DNA of 64,000 bases from Paenibacillus sp. JZ16 (GTDB taxonomy: Bacteria > Bacillota > Bacilli > Paenibacillales > Paenibacillaceae): positions 2,046,001 to 2,110,000 of the forward strand of contig NZ_CP017659.1 of assembly GCF_015326965.1 (NCBI RefSeq). The letters are read 5' to 3'. Shown here one piece after another: positions 8,528 to 16,846 of this stretch (position 1 is its first letter; every line of letters begins with the position of its first letter). The notes under the pieces are model-generated. The model saw nothing but the letters and a program-made list of their open reading frames with translations, ran no database searches and was not told the origin of the DNA. Made by a program: the position numbers and the translations under genes.

Positions 8528-9723
8528 AGCACATCACGATACGGATCCTCTTGAGTGCACTGTTGGTTTTTATACTCCTGCCCCTTACAGGATGTTGGAG
8601 CAATAAAGAAATTGAAGATTTAGCCCTCATTGTAGGCACTTCAATGGATTTGGAAAAACAGGAAGGTGCTCAGGAAGAGTCAGCGGGACAACCAGGCGGT
8701 CAGCCTCACCGGAATCGAATTACGATAACCAATCAATTTGTTACCTCAGAGACTACAGGAAAAGGAACAAAAACAGGATCATCACCACAAAAAGCTTACA
8801 ATAACGTTTCTGAAACAGGAGATGCGATCCTGCCGACTTTGCGTAATATGGTATTAAGAATCGACAAGCGCGCCTTTGCCGAGCATTCAAAAGTGATTAT
8901 CATTGGAGAGGATCTTGCACGTACCCTGGATATGCAAAAGATTTTGGATTTTTACATTAGGGAACAGGAGATGAGACCAAGCGGACTCCTTCTTATCGCT
9001 CAAAACCGTGCGAGTCAAACGCTAGAATCGAACAAGCCAATGGATATTCCAGCGTTTCAACTCGTTGAAATGACACACGGTCACGGAAGAACAACCAAAA
9101 TTCTGCCTCCTACTACAATTACCAAGATAGAGGGGAAGCTGCATGCGGGGGCCAGCTTTCTTTTGCAAAATATCGTGTCGACGAAAGGAGAAATAAAATT
9201 CGCCGGAGCTGCCGTCATTGAAGGGAAAACTAAAAAACTGCGCGGCTTTTTGAATGAAAAGGACTTGGAAGGCTTAACGTGGATATTCGGAAATGGGAAA
9301 GGCGGTTTGGTAAAAAGCGTTGATAGGAAGACGGGGCAGCCAATTATATACGAAGTGTTATCCTTGAAAAGTAAAATTAAACCTCATGTTAATGGGAATA
9401 ACATCTCGTTTGATATAAAAATCGAGTCTGAAGGAAGAATCGCCGAGCATTGGGTGGTTTCAGAGAATTCCATTGAAACTGAATTTTTGAAAAGAACGGA
9501 AAAAGCTATTGAAGAAGAGGTGGAGCGTTTAGTTGACAACGTACTCAATAAACTTCAACATGAATACAAAACGGACGTTGCCGGCTTCGGAAACCAATTG
9601 AGAATTAAATATCCTCGTATATGGAAAACAACCAAAAAAGATTGGGATCAAATATTTAGTGAGGTTCCGATTAAGTCTGAGGTGAAAATAACGATCAAAG
9701 ATTACGGAACGTCCGATGAATGA
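8524..9723 (+). CDS. Spore germination lipoprotein, Ger(x)C family (C subunit)
   Basis: This is a 399-aa lipoprotein. The signal peptide ends in LLPLTGCWS with Cys24 as the lipobox cysteine, followed by NKEIEDLALIVGTSMD as in GerC proteins. The C-terminal Ger(x)C region (about 215-390) is present, including ILDFYIREQEMRPSG upstream of it. The start is TTG at 8524, overlapping the stop of the B gene, with GAGGTGG as its ribosome binding site. It completes the A-B-C receptor. Its 3' end overlaps the convergent acetyltransferase gene by 22 bp, leaving no room for a terminator between them. Confidence 0.95.
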   Translation: MKHITIRILLSALLVFILLPLTGCWSNKEIEDLALIVGTSMDLEKQEGAQEESAGQPGGQPHRNRITITNQFVTSETTGKGTKTGSSPQKAYNNVSETGDAILPTLRNMVLRIDKRAFAEHSKVIIIGEDLARTLDMQKILDFYIREQEMRPSGLLLIAQNRASQTLESNKPMDIPAFQLVEMTHGHGRTTKILPPTTITKIEGKLHAGASFLLQNIVSTKGEIKFAGAAVIEGKTKKLRGFLNEKDLEGLTWIFGNGKGGLVKSVDRKTGQPIIYEVLSLKSKIKPHVNGNNISFDIKIESEGRIAEHWVVSENSIETEFLKRTEKAIEEEVERLVDNVLNKLQHEYKTDVAGFGNQLRIKYPRIWKTTKKDWDQIFSEVPIKSEVKITIKDYGTSDE

Positions 9724-10130
9724 GTTCGCTGTATATCCTTCTTCATCCCAATGGTAAATCGCTGAAAACCCAGCTTCTCATAATATGGTTCCAGCCCTTC
9801 TTCACACATCAGTTGCGGGAAGACCCGGGACTTCTCGCAATGTTCAACCAATCGATGGAGGATCTGTCGGCCTATCCCCTTGGACTGATAATCCGGATGT
9901 ACGCCTAGTCCGCATATAACGCCGGTGATCACCCCATCGGAAATCACCCGCCCCATACCCACCAGTGTTTGTCCTTCATATGCATAGATGGCATACCAGC
10001 TCTGCAAACACATGGTTTTCAATTCGGTGACGGATAGACGAATAGAGTTCCAGTCAAGCGAAGCATACAATGCTTCCAGTTGACGAAAATCCTCAGGCGG
10101 CTCTGAGGTATATATGATATCCCCTACCAT
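9702..10130 (-). CDS. GNAT-family N-acetyltransferase
   Basis: This is a 142-aa single-domain acetyltransferase. The acetyl-CoA-binding motif is GVHPDYQSKGIGRQILHRLVEHC (positions about 76-98), and YYEKLGFQRF near the end is the usual C-terminal motif. The ATG at 10130 follows AAGGAAGGTGA. It transfers an acetyl group to an amine substrate that is not identifiable. It lies 13 bp after the sensory-transducer-like gene on the same strand and may share its transcript. Confidence 0.85.
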   Translation of the reverse strand: MVGDIIYTSEPPEDFRQLEALYASLDWNSIRLSVTELKTMCLQSWYAIYAYEGQTLVGMGRVISDGVITGVICGLGVHPDYQSKGIGRQILHRLVEHCEKSRVFPQLMCEEGLEPYYEKLGFQRFTIGMKKDIQRTHSSDVP

Positions 10131-10143
10131 TCAATCACCTTCC

Positions 10144-10518
10144 TTAGGATCGGGTTACCGGATACGCCATGACACTCATCAACGCATTCTCGGGCTGAGT
10201 CGAATCGAGACGGCTGTATTGAACAAATACGGGTGCACTGCTCGTAACTTCCATGGCATAAGGAATACCTGAAGGAATACCTTCCCCGCCGTCCGTTTGA
10301 AGCGTGCTCGTTCGTATATGTTTGGTTCTTCTAGCTGGTACGATGGTTTCCATTCCCAGCAACGGATCACGATCCTCGAAGTAAGCATGAATCGTAACCA
10401 CAACGTCCTGCTCGGATAAGTTCAAGACACAGACGGATTCATGACTGGTTAGTTCTCCGCTGCTTTCAGGAGGGATATACCCATCCGGAATAATCCAATG
10501 TTTTTCACCTTTTGACAT
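10144..10518 (-). CDS. Sensory rhodopsin transducer (ASRT)-family protein
   Basis: This is a 124-aa protein. WIIPDGYIPPESSGELTSHE, VCVLNLSEQDVVVTIHAYFEDRDPL and the late GIPYAMEVTSSAPVFVQYSRLD are the conserved blocks of the Anabaena sensory rhodopsin transducer family, a beta-sandwich domain. No rhodopsin gene is present nearby. From comparative genomics the family has been proposed to bind small molecules such as sugars, and its place next to a rhamnogalacturonan esterase fits that. The ATG at 10518 has GAGGAG at 8 bp; a GTG at 10527 abuts that site and is less likely. Confidence 0.85.
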   Translation of the reverse strand: MSKGEKHWIIPDGYIPPESSGELTSHESVCVLNLSEQDVVVTIHAYFEDRDPLLGMETIVPARRTKHIRTSTLQTDGGEGIPSGIPYAMEVTSSAPVFVQYSRLDSTQPENALMSVMAYPVTRS

Positions 10519-10619
10519 GTGTTTCACTCCTCACAACTCATAATTTAAGAAATTTGAATAGATACTAGATTCGCGATCAACGCAGAAAGTTCCTTTAATC
10601 CACGTTCCGACTCATCATG

Positions 10620-11726
10620 CTAGCGTAGAAACAGTGACAACGGCTGGAGTCCAAGTGCCTTCAAGCCGTCAACCACCATACCGGCCAATCGGGCCGCACC
10701 GCGCTCTTGAAAATGAGTGTTGTCCTTAACGCCCTGTGGAAACAGAAGAAATTCCCCTGGCCTCCCCCACATAAACACGGATTGGGTCCCTTCGGGACCC
10801 AGCTGGTTAAAATACTCCAAACTCAGCGCCGCCAAATCGACCAAGGGAATATGCTCCTCCTGCGCCAGTTCGCGCACCGCCGTGATATAATCGCCATGCG
10901 TGTCCTCCAATAGCCCCTTACTATCAAAATAGCGACGATGAACGGGCGTTACCAGGATCGGCGTCGCCAGTTTCTCCCGGCAAACATCCACGTATTTCTT
11001 TAAAAATTCCTTGTATGTCGAAAAAGGCTCCGTATGCCTCTCCTCATCCCGCTTTTGGTCGTTATGGCCAAACTGAATCAGCATATAATCATGAGGCTTC
11101 ATCTTCTCACGTATTTGCTCCAATAATCCCTCCGTAATAAAGCTCTTGGAGCTTCGGCCGGAACGAGCATAATTGCTCACAACCGCATCCGCTTTAATAT
11201 AAGCGGGCAGCATTTGCCCCCACCCAGCATAGGGATAACCGTCCGCAGGCTGGTTCGTTACGGTTGAATCCTCTGCCAAAAACAAGTTGCAAGCATGTGG
11301 CGCAGGTGCCACTTCCATTGCATTAATCCGGGGAGCCCGGCCCGAGAAGGTCAGTACGATTTTACCTTGGACGGCCGGCACCGTGATGCTAAATCGTTCA
11401 AAGTGGCCTGCCGGTATACGTTTCCCGTCCAGCAGCCTCTGACCTTCCGTTCCATGAATCGAGGTTTCGGTATCAAACCAGGCATCACCGATCAGCAGAT
11501 GCAGGGTGTACAGACCATCGATCACATCGACTTGAAACGCAGCATTCAGCGGTATGATAAAATCTCCCGTTAATGCCTCTTCCCCCGCCCGCTTCAAGGC
11601 AGAGACGTTGGATAAGGAAAGGAATCCGTAGCCAATGTCAGGATTATATAAGGTTTCAGCGTTTATTTTGATATGTTCTTGGCCCGGCGTTCCCGTGCCA
11701 AAATCGAATTTATACATCCATTGCAA
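10620..11726 (-). CDS. Rhamnogalacturonan acetylesterase-like SGNH hydrolase (CE12) with N-terminal beta domain
   Basis: This is a 368-aa intracellular enzyme without a signal peptide. Residues 1-140 form a beta-rich domain (YKFDFGTG ... DGLYTLHLLIGDAW ... INAMEV) like that of YesT/YesY proteins. The C-terminal SGNH hydrolase has FLAEDSTVTN (Ser154), NYARSGRSSKSF, FGHNDQK (Asn222) and DNTHF (Asp335/His338). It should remove acetyl groups from rhamnogalacturonan fragments imported by the adjacent transporter. The start is TTG at 11726 with GAGGTG at 7 bp; the in-frame ATG nine bases later is too far away. It is divergent from the kinase gene, sharing the 226-bp control region. Confidence 0.9.
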   Translation of the reverse strand: MQWMYKFDFGTGTPGQEHIKINAETLYNPDIGYGFLSLSNVSALKRAGEEALTGDFIIPLNAAFQVDVIDGLYTLHLLIGDAWFDTETSIHGTEGQRLLDGKRIPAGHFERFSITVPAVQGKIVLTFSGRAPRINAMEVAPAPHACNLFLAEDSTVTNQPADGYPYAGWGQMLPAYIKADAVVSNYARSGRSSKSFITEGLLEQIREKMKPHDYMLIQFGHNDQKRDEERHTEPFSTYKEFLKKYVDVCREKLATPILVTPVHRRYFDSKGLLEDTHGDYITAVRELAQEEHIPLVDLAALSLEYFNQLGPEGTQSVFMWGRPGEFLLFPQGVKDNTHFQERGAARLAGMVVDGLKALGLQPLSLFLR

Positions 11727-11793
11727 CGTACTTCACCTCTTCCGGTTGAATTTCATCTAAATCCATTATGAATTGCGAGCCTCCGAACATAAA

Positions 11794-11826
11794 TTCAAAT
11801 AACCGTTCTCCTTGTTCAAATAACCG
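11794..11826. promoter_or_regulatory. Tandem 12-bp direct repeat, candidate YesN-type AraC binding sites
   Basis: TTCAAATAACCG occurs at 11794-11805 and 11815-11826, exactly 21 bp apart, which is two helical turns. AraC-family regulators commonly bind such tandem sites on one face of the DNA. The repeat lies about 57 bp upstream of the -35 at 11883 and also upstream of the divergent CE12 gene. Confidence 0.55.
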
Positions 11827-11850
11827 ACTACATAAGCAAAGCCTCTTTAA

Positions 11851-11871
11851 TTATTCCAGGCGCTGGAATAA
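11851..11871. promoter_or_regulatory. 21-bp inverted repeat in the rhamnogalacturonan control region
   Basis: There are perfect 9-bp arms TTATTCCAG / CTGGAATAA around GCG, 12 bp upstream of the -35 hexamer. This is a candidate operator for a dimeric regulator. No T-tract follows, so a terminator is unlikely. Confidence 0.5.
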
Positions 11872-11882
11872 CAGCGCTTGTA

Positions 11883-11911
11883 TTGACAGCGTTTACAGCC
11901 CGGTACATAAT
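11883..11911 (+). promoter_or_regulatory. Sigma-A promoter of the two-component/ABC operon
   Basis: TTGACA (11883-11888), a 17-bp spacer and CATAAT (11906-11911) give a near-consensus promoter 42 bp upstream of the kinase start. The self-complementary TGTGTACACA at 11911-11920 covers the expected transcription start. Confidence 0.7.
11884..11897. promoter_or_regulatory. cre (CcpA) site overlapping the -35
   Basis: TGACAGCGTTTACA matches the TGWNANCGNTNWCA cre consensus at every fixed position and overlaps the -35 hexamer. CcpA bound here would block RNA polymerase, giving glucose repression of the locus. Confidence 0.65.
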
Positions 11912-11952
11912 GTGTACACAACATTTTGGGACCAGCGCAAGGAGACGTTGCC

Positions 11953-13686
11953 GTGCAAAAATGGATAACGATTTATAAAAATATGAAAATCAAAAATAAG
12001 CTTTCCCTTCTTATCAGCTTAATTGTTGCAATGGCATTCACGTTCGCCGTCATCGTCCAGCAGTATGCCTTCTCCATCTACGACGAGCAGCTGTACCTCA
12101 AATCATCCCAGGTCCTTCACCTGTCTTCCTCCGCGATTGAGGCAGAGCTCGAGCGGATCGAACAGTTATCTTTTAATATCATTACCGATACCCAGATCCA
12201 GAATATATTACGTTCCATCGCCGGAAGCGAATCCGACTATGACAGGCTCATCCTCCGGCAGCATTTGGTGGACCGCCTCCTGAATTACGTAGGCTCCGAG
12301 CCCATGCTCTACTCCATTCACCTGATCGATTCGTATGATCAGCAGCAGGACGTCGGCAGCGTTGTCCCGATTGATCCTGCCAAGAAGGAGTTGATTCTTC
12401 AGCTTGCCGGGGACGCGGATGGGGGAGAGCGCTGGATATACCCTGACGATACGGATTCTGCCCTTCTACTTTCCCGGGAAATAAGATCCTATACCGGCAC
12501 TTTGTTCGATCTTAACTATTTGGGTACCATCATCATTCGCATCAATATGGACAAAATCGTCCGGAAGTCCGCCGGCGGGGAAAGCGACCTGATCGTAACT
12601 TCCGGTACCGATGTCATATATCCCGCAACGCCGCACTTCGATCCGGTCGTCATTCAATCCTCCCTGTCGTCCGGGAACGGGTACCTAACTCGGGAAATCG
12701 ATGGCCACACCTACTTTATCGCACATAATCGATCTGGCAACACGGGCTGGACGTATATGAATGTTACACCCTTTAACCAAACCTTCAAGCAAATCATTTT
12801 CATTAAAGAGCTTGTCATCATCGTGTTCACCGTTATTTTCGCGGTTGCGATTCTGCTCGGCATCCGGTTCAGCCGGGGTCTGACACGTCCTATCGAAAGT
12901 CTCATCACCCGGATGAAGCTCGCGGAAAAAGGAAACTTTGCGGAAGCCAACGTGCTCCCGCAGGACGCAGCCCCTGTCGCCATGAACGAGCTGGGCCTGC
13001 TGCATCGCACATTCCGTCTCATGATCGAAAGAATCAATGCCCTCATCACCGAGAATTATTCAAACCGGTTGTTGATCAAAGAGACCGAGTTCAAAGCGCT
13101 GCAAGCGCAAATCAACCCCCACTTTTTGTATAACACGCTGGAATCCGTGAACTGGCTGGCAAAGATGAACAAGCAAACCCAAATCTCGGACATGGTGCAA
13201 GCGTTAGCCTTCCTTCTCCGTAACTCCGTCAGTCTGAAGGAGCCTATTCTGACACTGGGTGAAGAACTGGAGATTGTCCGAAACTATGTCCTCATACAGA
13301 AGTTCCGATTTGAAGACCGACTAGAGTTTACGCTGGATGTTAAAGAGCAGGATCTGCACCGCAAAATCCCCAAGCTGTCTCTCCAGCCTCTGCTCGAAAA
13401 TGCAATTCATTATGCGCTGGAGCCGTCCGTTGACCCTTGCCGAATTTCGTTGTTCTGCAAGGAGACACCTTCCGCGTTCTGCGTCATCGTGGAGGATGAC
13501 GGTCCCGGCATGGCACCAGATACCTTGACGCAATTGCGAAATGGCGATTTGGCCACCAGCGGTAACGGGATCGGACTGTTAAATATCGATGAACGAATCA
13601 AGCTGGCTTTCGGCGACCACTACGGTTTGTCCATTGACAGCGGATCGGGTCTAGGGACCCGTGTAGTTCTGTATTTACCCAAATAA
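11953..13686 (+). CDS. YesM-type sensor histidine kinase
   Basis: This is a 577-aa membrane kinase. Transmembrane helix 1 lies at about 17-40, then an extracellular Cache-like sensing region (about 41-275), helix 2 (about 280-303), HAMP, a His_kinase domain with INPHFLYNTLESVNW (phosphoacceptor His about 389), and HATPase_c with LLENAIHYALE, VEDDGPGM and GNGIGLLN. I use GTG at 11953 because AAGGAGA lies 7 bp upstream; a frame 27 bases longer has no such site. It should sense an extracellular signal, probably a pectin-derived oligosaccharide, and phosphorylate the AraC-type regulator encoded 13 bp downstream. Confidence 0.93.
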   Translation: MQKWITIYKNMKIKNKLSLLISLIVAMAFTFAVIVQQYAFSIYDEQLYLKSSQVLHLSSSAIEAELERIEQLSFNIITDTQIQNILRSIAGSESDYDRLILRQHLVDRLLNYVGSEPMLYSIHLIDSYDQQQDVGSVVPIDPAKKELILQLAGDADGGERWIYPDDTDSALLLSREIRSYTGTLFDLNYLGTIIIRINMDKIVRKSAGGESDLIVTSGTDVIYPATPHFDPVVIQSSLSSGNGYLTREIDGHTYFIAHNRSGNTGWTYMNVTPFNQTFKQIIFIKELVIIVFTVIFAVAILLGIRFSRGLTRPIESLITRMKLAEKGNFAEANVLPQDAAPVAMNELGLLHRTFRLMIERINALITENYSNRLLIKETEFKALQAQINPHFLYNTLESVNWLAKMNKQTQISDMVQALAFLLRNSVSLKEPILTLGEELEIVRNYVLIQKFRFEDRLEFTLDVKEQDLHRKIPKLSLQPLLENAIHYALEPSVDPCRISLFCKETPSAFCVIVEDDGPGMAPDTLTQLRNGDLATSGNGIGLLNIDERIKLAFGDHYGLSIDSGSGLGTRVVLYLPK

Positions 13687-13699
13687 CGGAGGGATTCGG

Positions 13700-15247
13700 A
13701 TGTACAAAGTTCTGCTTGTGGACGATGAACGGATTATACTGGATGGCATATCTCAGATGGTGGACTGGCGATCATACCGAACCGAGCTGGCGGGTACGGC
13801 CCAGAACGGAATTCAAGCATATGAAAAAATCGTCAGGGAGAGCCCGGATATCGTCGTTTGCGACATTCGCATGCCCGGGCTCGACGGTCTGGAGCTCGTT
13901 GCGAAGACCCACGCCTCCCATCCTCATATCAAATTCGTGCTGCTGTCCGGCTTCGGCGAATTCGAGTATGCCAATCGCGCCATGCAATACGGCGTGAAGC
14001 ATTATCTGCTGAAGCCGACCGACGAGGTCAAGATCGGAGGAGCGCTGAAAGAGGTCATCAACGAGTTGACCCAGGACCGGAACAAGGAAACGTTTGTCCA
14101 GGAGATGAAGAACCGGCTCCGGAAGGTACTGCCCCATGTCAAAGAACAGGTGCTCAAAGAGTTTGTCACCAACAAGACCTATGGGCGCCATGATCTGGAG
14201 GAGTACCGAAGCCTATTCGAATACGATTTCGATCAGCCCGTACGGCTGCTATTGTTCCAGCTGGAGGGCACCGTCGAATACGAGCATCAATTTGCCGTGA
14301 AGAACATTGCGGAGGATCTGTTGGACACAACGCTGCTGAGTACGACGATCGGACAGCATGTACTGGTGCTAATCGAGAACCAACATGATCAGCAGCGGCT
14401 CCATGAGCAGCTGCAGGATATCCGGTGTACTTTTAAACAGTATTACAAGATGGACGTCACAATCGCGATCAGCGATCCCGGACCTGTTATCCTGGCGCGG
14501 AAGCTGTACCGGGATACGCTGCAATGCTTGAACTACCGTTTCTATCTGGATGAGAGCGGGATGATCACGACGGAAGATACGCTGCACGCCGGCGGCCTGG
14601 AAGGAACGTTTGTCCTCGACGAGGAACGCCTGTGCATGCCGGTCCGATCCGGCCACCGCAACGAAGCGGAGCTTGCCTTGGCCGAATTTGTTCAGGAGCT
14701 GAAGCATGCGCAGCTTAGTATCGACATGACCAAATCCTATGTCATTCAGCAATATGTATCCCTCATCCGTCTAACCGACCCGGATCGGATGCAAGAACAC
14801 TATGCACGGATTCCGGAAATCGCCGAGATGAGTACGCTTCAAGCCATTCAATCTTTCTTGGAGAAAACGGTACGGGAAATCACGCTGCGAAACTTCGAGC
14901 AGAACAAAGTCAAATATAATGCCATCGTCCGCAAGGTGGTTGAGATTATCGAGGAGCAGCTGGGGAATTCGGAGCTTACCCTAAATCTGGTGGCAAACGA
15001 CATGCTGTATATGAACGCCGACTATCTCGGCAAGCTGTTCAAGAAGGAGACCGGCGAGAAGTTCTCCAATTACGTGATGAAGCTTCGGATGAAGCGCGCA
15101 ACCGAAATGATGGCAAGCGATCCCGATATCAAAATTTTTGAAATGGCGGAACGGCTCGGTTTCGGCGATAATCCTCAATATTTTAGCCAAGTGTTCAAGA
15201 AACAGATTGGCTGTACACCCTCTGAATACATGAAAAAGAGTGATTAA
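13700..15247 (+). CDS. YesN-type response regulator with AraC DNA-binding domain
   Basis: This is a 515-aa protein. The receiver domain (about 1-120) has LLVDDERIILDG, the phosphoacceptor Asp in VCDIRMPGLDGLEL and the Lys in HYLLKPTDE. A middle region of about 280 residues is typical of YesN proteins. The last 100 residues are an AraC double helix-turn-helix (ELTLNLVANDMLYMNADYLGKLFK ... FEMAERLGFGDNPQYFSQVFKKQIG). GGAGGGATTCGG precedes the ATG. It probably activates the transporter and hydrolase genes, and the CE12 gene, through the direct repeat at 11794-11826. Confidence 0.93.
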   Translation: MYKVLLVDDERIILDGISQMVDWRSYRTELAGTAQNGIQAYEKIVRESPDIVVCDIRMPGLDGLELVAKTHASHPHIKFVLLSGFGEFEYANRAMQYGVKHYLLKPTDEVKIGGALKEVINELTQDRNKETFVQEMKNRLRKVLPHVKEQVLKEFVTNKTYGRHDLEEYRSLFEYDFDQPVRLLLFQLEGTVEYEHQFAVKNIAEDLLDTTLLSTTIGQHVLVLIENQHDQQRLHEQLQDIRCTFKQYYKMDVTIAISDPGPVILARKLYRDTLQCLNYRFYLDESGMITTEDTLHAGGLEGTFVLDEERLCMPVRSGHRNEAELALAEFVQELKHAQLSIDMTKSYVIQQYVSLIRLTDPDRMQEHYARIPEIAEMSTLQAIQSFLEKTVREITLRNFEQNKVKYNAIVRKVVEIIEEQLGNSELTLNLVANDMLYMNADYLGKLFKKETGEKFSNYVMKLRMKRATEMMASDPDIKIFEMAERLGFGDNPQYFSQVFKKQIGCTPSEYMKKSD

Positions 15248-15330
15248 CTTGTACGTACATCTCTGCTTTTTAAACAAATTGCACGGTTTTTTTCCTTACT
15301 CTTTCCCCGCAAACACTAGATAATTGGGAA

Positions 15331-15344
15331 TGTAAGCACTAACA
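15331..15344. promoter_or_regulatory. cre-like site upstream of the solute-binding protein gene
   Basis: TGTAAGCACTAACA matches the cre consensus at 13 of 14 positions (A for G in the central CG). It lies 46 bp before the ATG and just downstream of a possible GATAAT -10 (15319-15324), where CcpA could act as a roadblock. Confidence 0.4.
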
Positions 15345-15390
15345 TTTGGAGCGTCATGAAATGGTTGATTAACAAAGGGGAGGAAATGGA

Positions 15391-16728
15391 ATGAAAAAAG
15401 TGTTAAACGCGGTTCTGATGTTTTCCCTGATCGGAAGTTTGATCGGCTGTTCGGGCGGCGGCGCCGCAGAACCACCGGCAAACGGCGGAACCGGAACGGA
15501 AACGCCGCCGGCTGCAAGCGATAGCAAGGATCCGGTCAAGCTCCGCATTGCGTGGTGGGGCGGTCAGTCCCGGCATGATTATACCTTGAAGGTCATCGAG
15601 ATGTATGAGTCCCAGAATCCGCATGTCACCATTGAGCCGGAGTATGCTCCATTCGATGACTATTGGAAGAAGCTTGCTCCCCAAGCGGTGGCCGGCGGAC
15701 TTCCGGACATTATCCAGATGGACATCTCCTACCTGAATCAATATGCAGGCCGGAATCAACTGGCGGATTTGAAGCCGTTTACCGAGAGCGGCGAGCTCGA
15801 TGTCGCCGATGTCAGCGAGAATGCGCTGAGCGGTGGTGAGGTCAGCGGCAAGCTGGTTGCCATGAACCTCGGCGTGAACGCACTCCAGACTACATTCGAC
15901 GTGGAGACGATGAAGAAGAACGGCATCGATATTCCGTCCAAGGAATGGACCTGGGACGACATGGACAAGATGGGGGCACAAGCCAAAGAAAAAGGCCTGC
16001 AAATCGGAGGCTTTGCTTACCGGCATGACGTCTTCTTCCCTTACTACCTAAGAACCATCGGGCAGAAAATGTACAGCGCTGACGGCAAAACCATCGGATA
16101 CAGCGACGACCAGCCTTTTATCGATTACTTCACCCGCTACCAGAAATGGTACGACAACGGATATATCCTGTCCCTGGACAAGGAAGCCCAGAAGAAAGGC
16201 GTAGCCGAAGAGGATGAAATTGTCCTGGGCAACTCCATATCAGGCACCGGCTGGTCCAACCAATTCCTCGCCGTGGCCAATCTGGTAACCGATCGTCCAT
16301 TGGAGCTGAATCCGATGCCGGGACCCGGAACAAAAGAAGGACTCTTCCTGAAACCATCGATGTATTTCTCGGTCACCGAAACCTCCAAGCATAAAGAAGA
16401 AGCCGCCAAATTCATCAGCTTCTTCATCAACGACATTGAGGCCAACAAGCTGATCAAGGGCGAACGCGGCGTTCCCGTATCCGCCAAGGTGAAGGAAGCG
16501 CTCAAGCCGCTCCTCTCCGAGAACGAAGCCAAGATTTTCGACTATGTTACTTGGGCTGAGGCCAACAGCACGCCAGGCGATCCGCCTAACCCGATCGGCG
16601 CGGTGGAAATCGAGAAGCTGCTGCGAGATCTCAGCGAACGCATCCTGTTCAAGAAAATCTCGATCGAAGATGCCGCGGCCGAGTTCCGCAAGGAAGCGAA
16701 TGCCATCTTGGCCAGATCTCAGCAATAA
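15391..16728 (+). CDS. ABC transporter sugar-binding lipoprotein (COG1653, YesO-like)
   Basis: This is a 445-aa lipoprotein. The signal peptide ends in SLIGC with the lipid-modified Cys at about position 20, followed by a Gly/Pro/Thr-rich linker. The mature part is a family-1 solute-binding protein (LRIAWWGGQSRHDYTLKVIEMYESQNP, GGLPDIIQMDISYL, KEWTWDDMDKM). It captures an oligosaccharide outside the cell and delivers it to the two permeases downstream; context points to rhamnogalacturonan fragments. GGGGAGGAAATGG precedes the ATG. A stem-loop separates it from the permease genes, as is common where the binding protein is made in excess. Confidence 0.92.
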   Translation: MKKVLNAVLMFSLIGSLIGCSGGGAAEPPANGGTGTETPPAASDSKDPVKLRIAWWGGQSRHDYTLKVIEMYESQNPHVTIEPEYAPFDDYWKKLAPQAVAGGLPDIIQMDISYLNQYAGRNQLADLKPFTESGELDVADVSENALSGGEVSGKLVAMNLGVNALQTTFDVETMKKNGIDIPSKEWTWDDMDKMGAQAKEKGLQIGGFAYRHDVFFPYYLRTIGQKMYSADGKTIGYSDDQPFIDYFTRYQKWYDNGYILSLDKEAQKKGVAEEDEIVLGNSISGTGWSNQFLAVANLVTDRPLELNPMPGPGTKEGLFLKPSMYFSVTETSKHKEEAAKFISFFINDIEANKLIKGERGVPVSAKVKEALKPLLSENEAKIFDYVTWAEANSTPGDPPNPIGAVEIEKLLRDLSERILFKKISIEDAAAEFRKEANAILARSQQ

Positions 16729-16745
16729 CCAGGACACGGCTAGAC

Positions 16746-16786
16746 AAGGCATCTCCGGCACGTCTTTCCCGTGCAAGAGATGCCTT
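16746..16786 (+). terminator. Intra-operon terminator-like stem-loop
   Basis: AAGGCATCTC (16746-16755) pairs with GAGATGCCTT (16777-16786), and GCACG/CGTGC continue the stem. TTT and an A-containing tail follow. It lies between the binding-protein stop and the first permease gene and probably attenuates or stabilises the upstream mRNA. Confidence 0.7.
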
Positions 16787-16846
16787 TTTACATCAGTGAC
16801 CCCTGCACGGGGCGCAACCAAATCTGAATCATAGGGGTTGAAATCT

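Noticed and set aside
13716..14193. Open frames in other phases inside the response-regulator gene
   Set aside because: They are antisense or frame shadows of a clearly coding sequence, without good ribosome binding sites.
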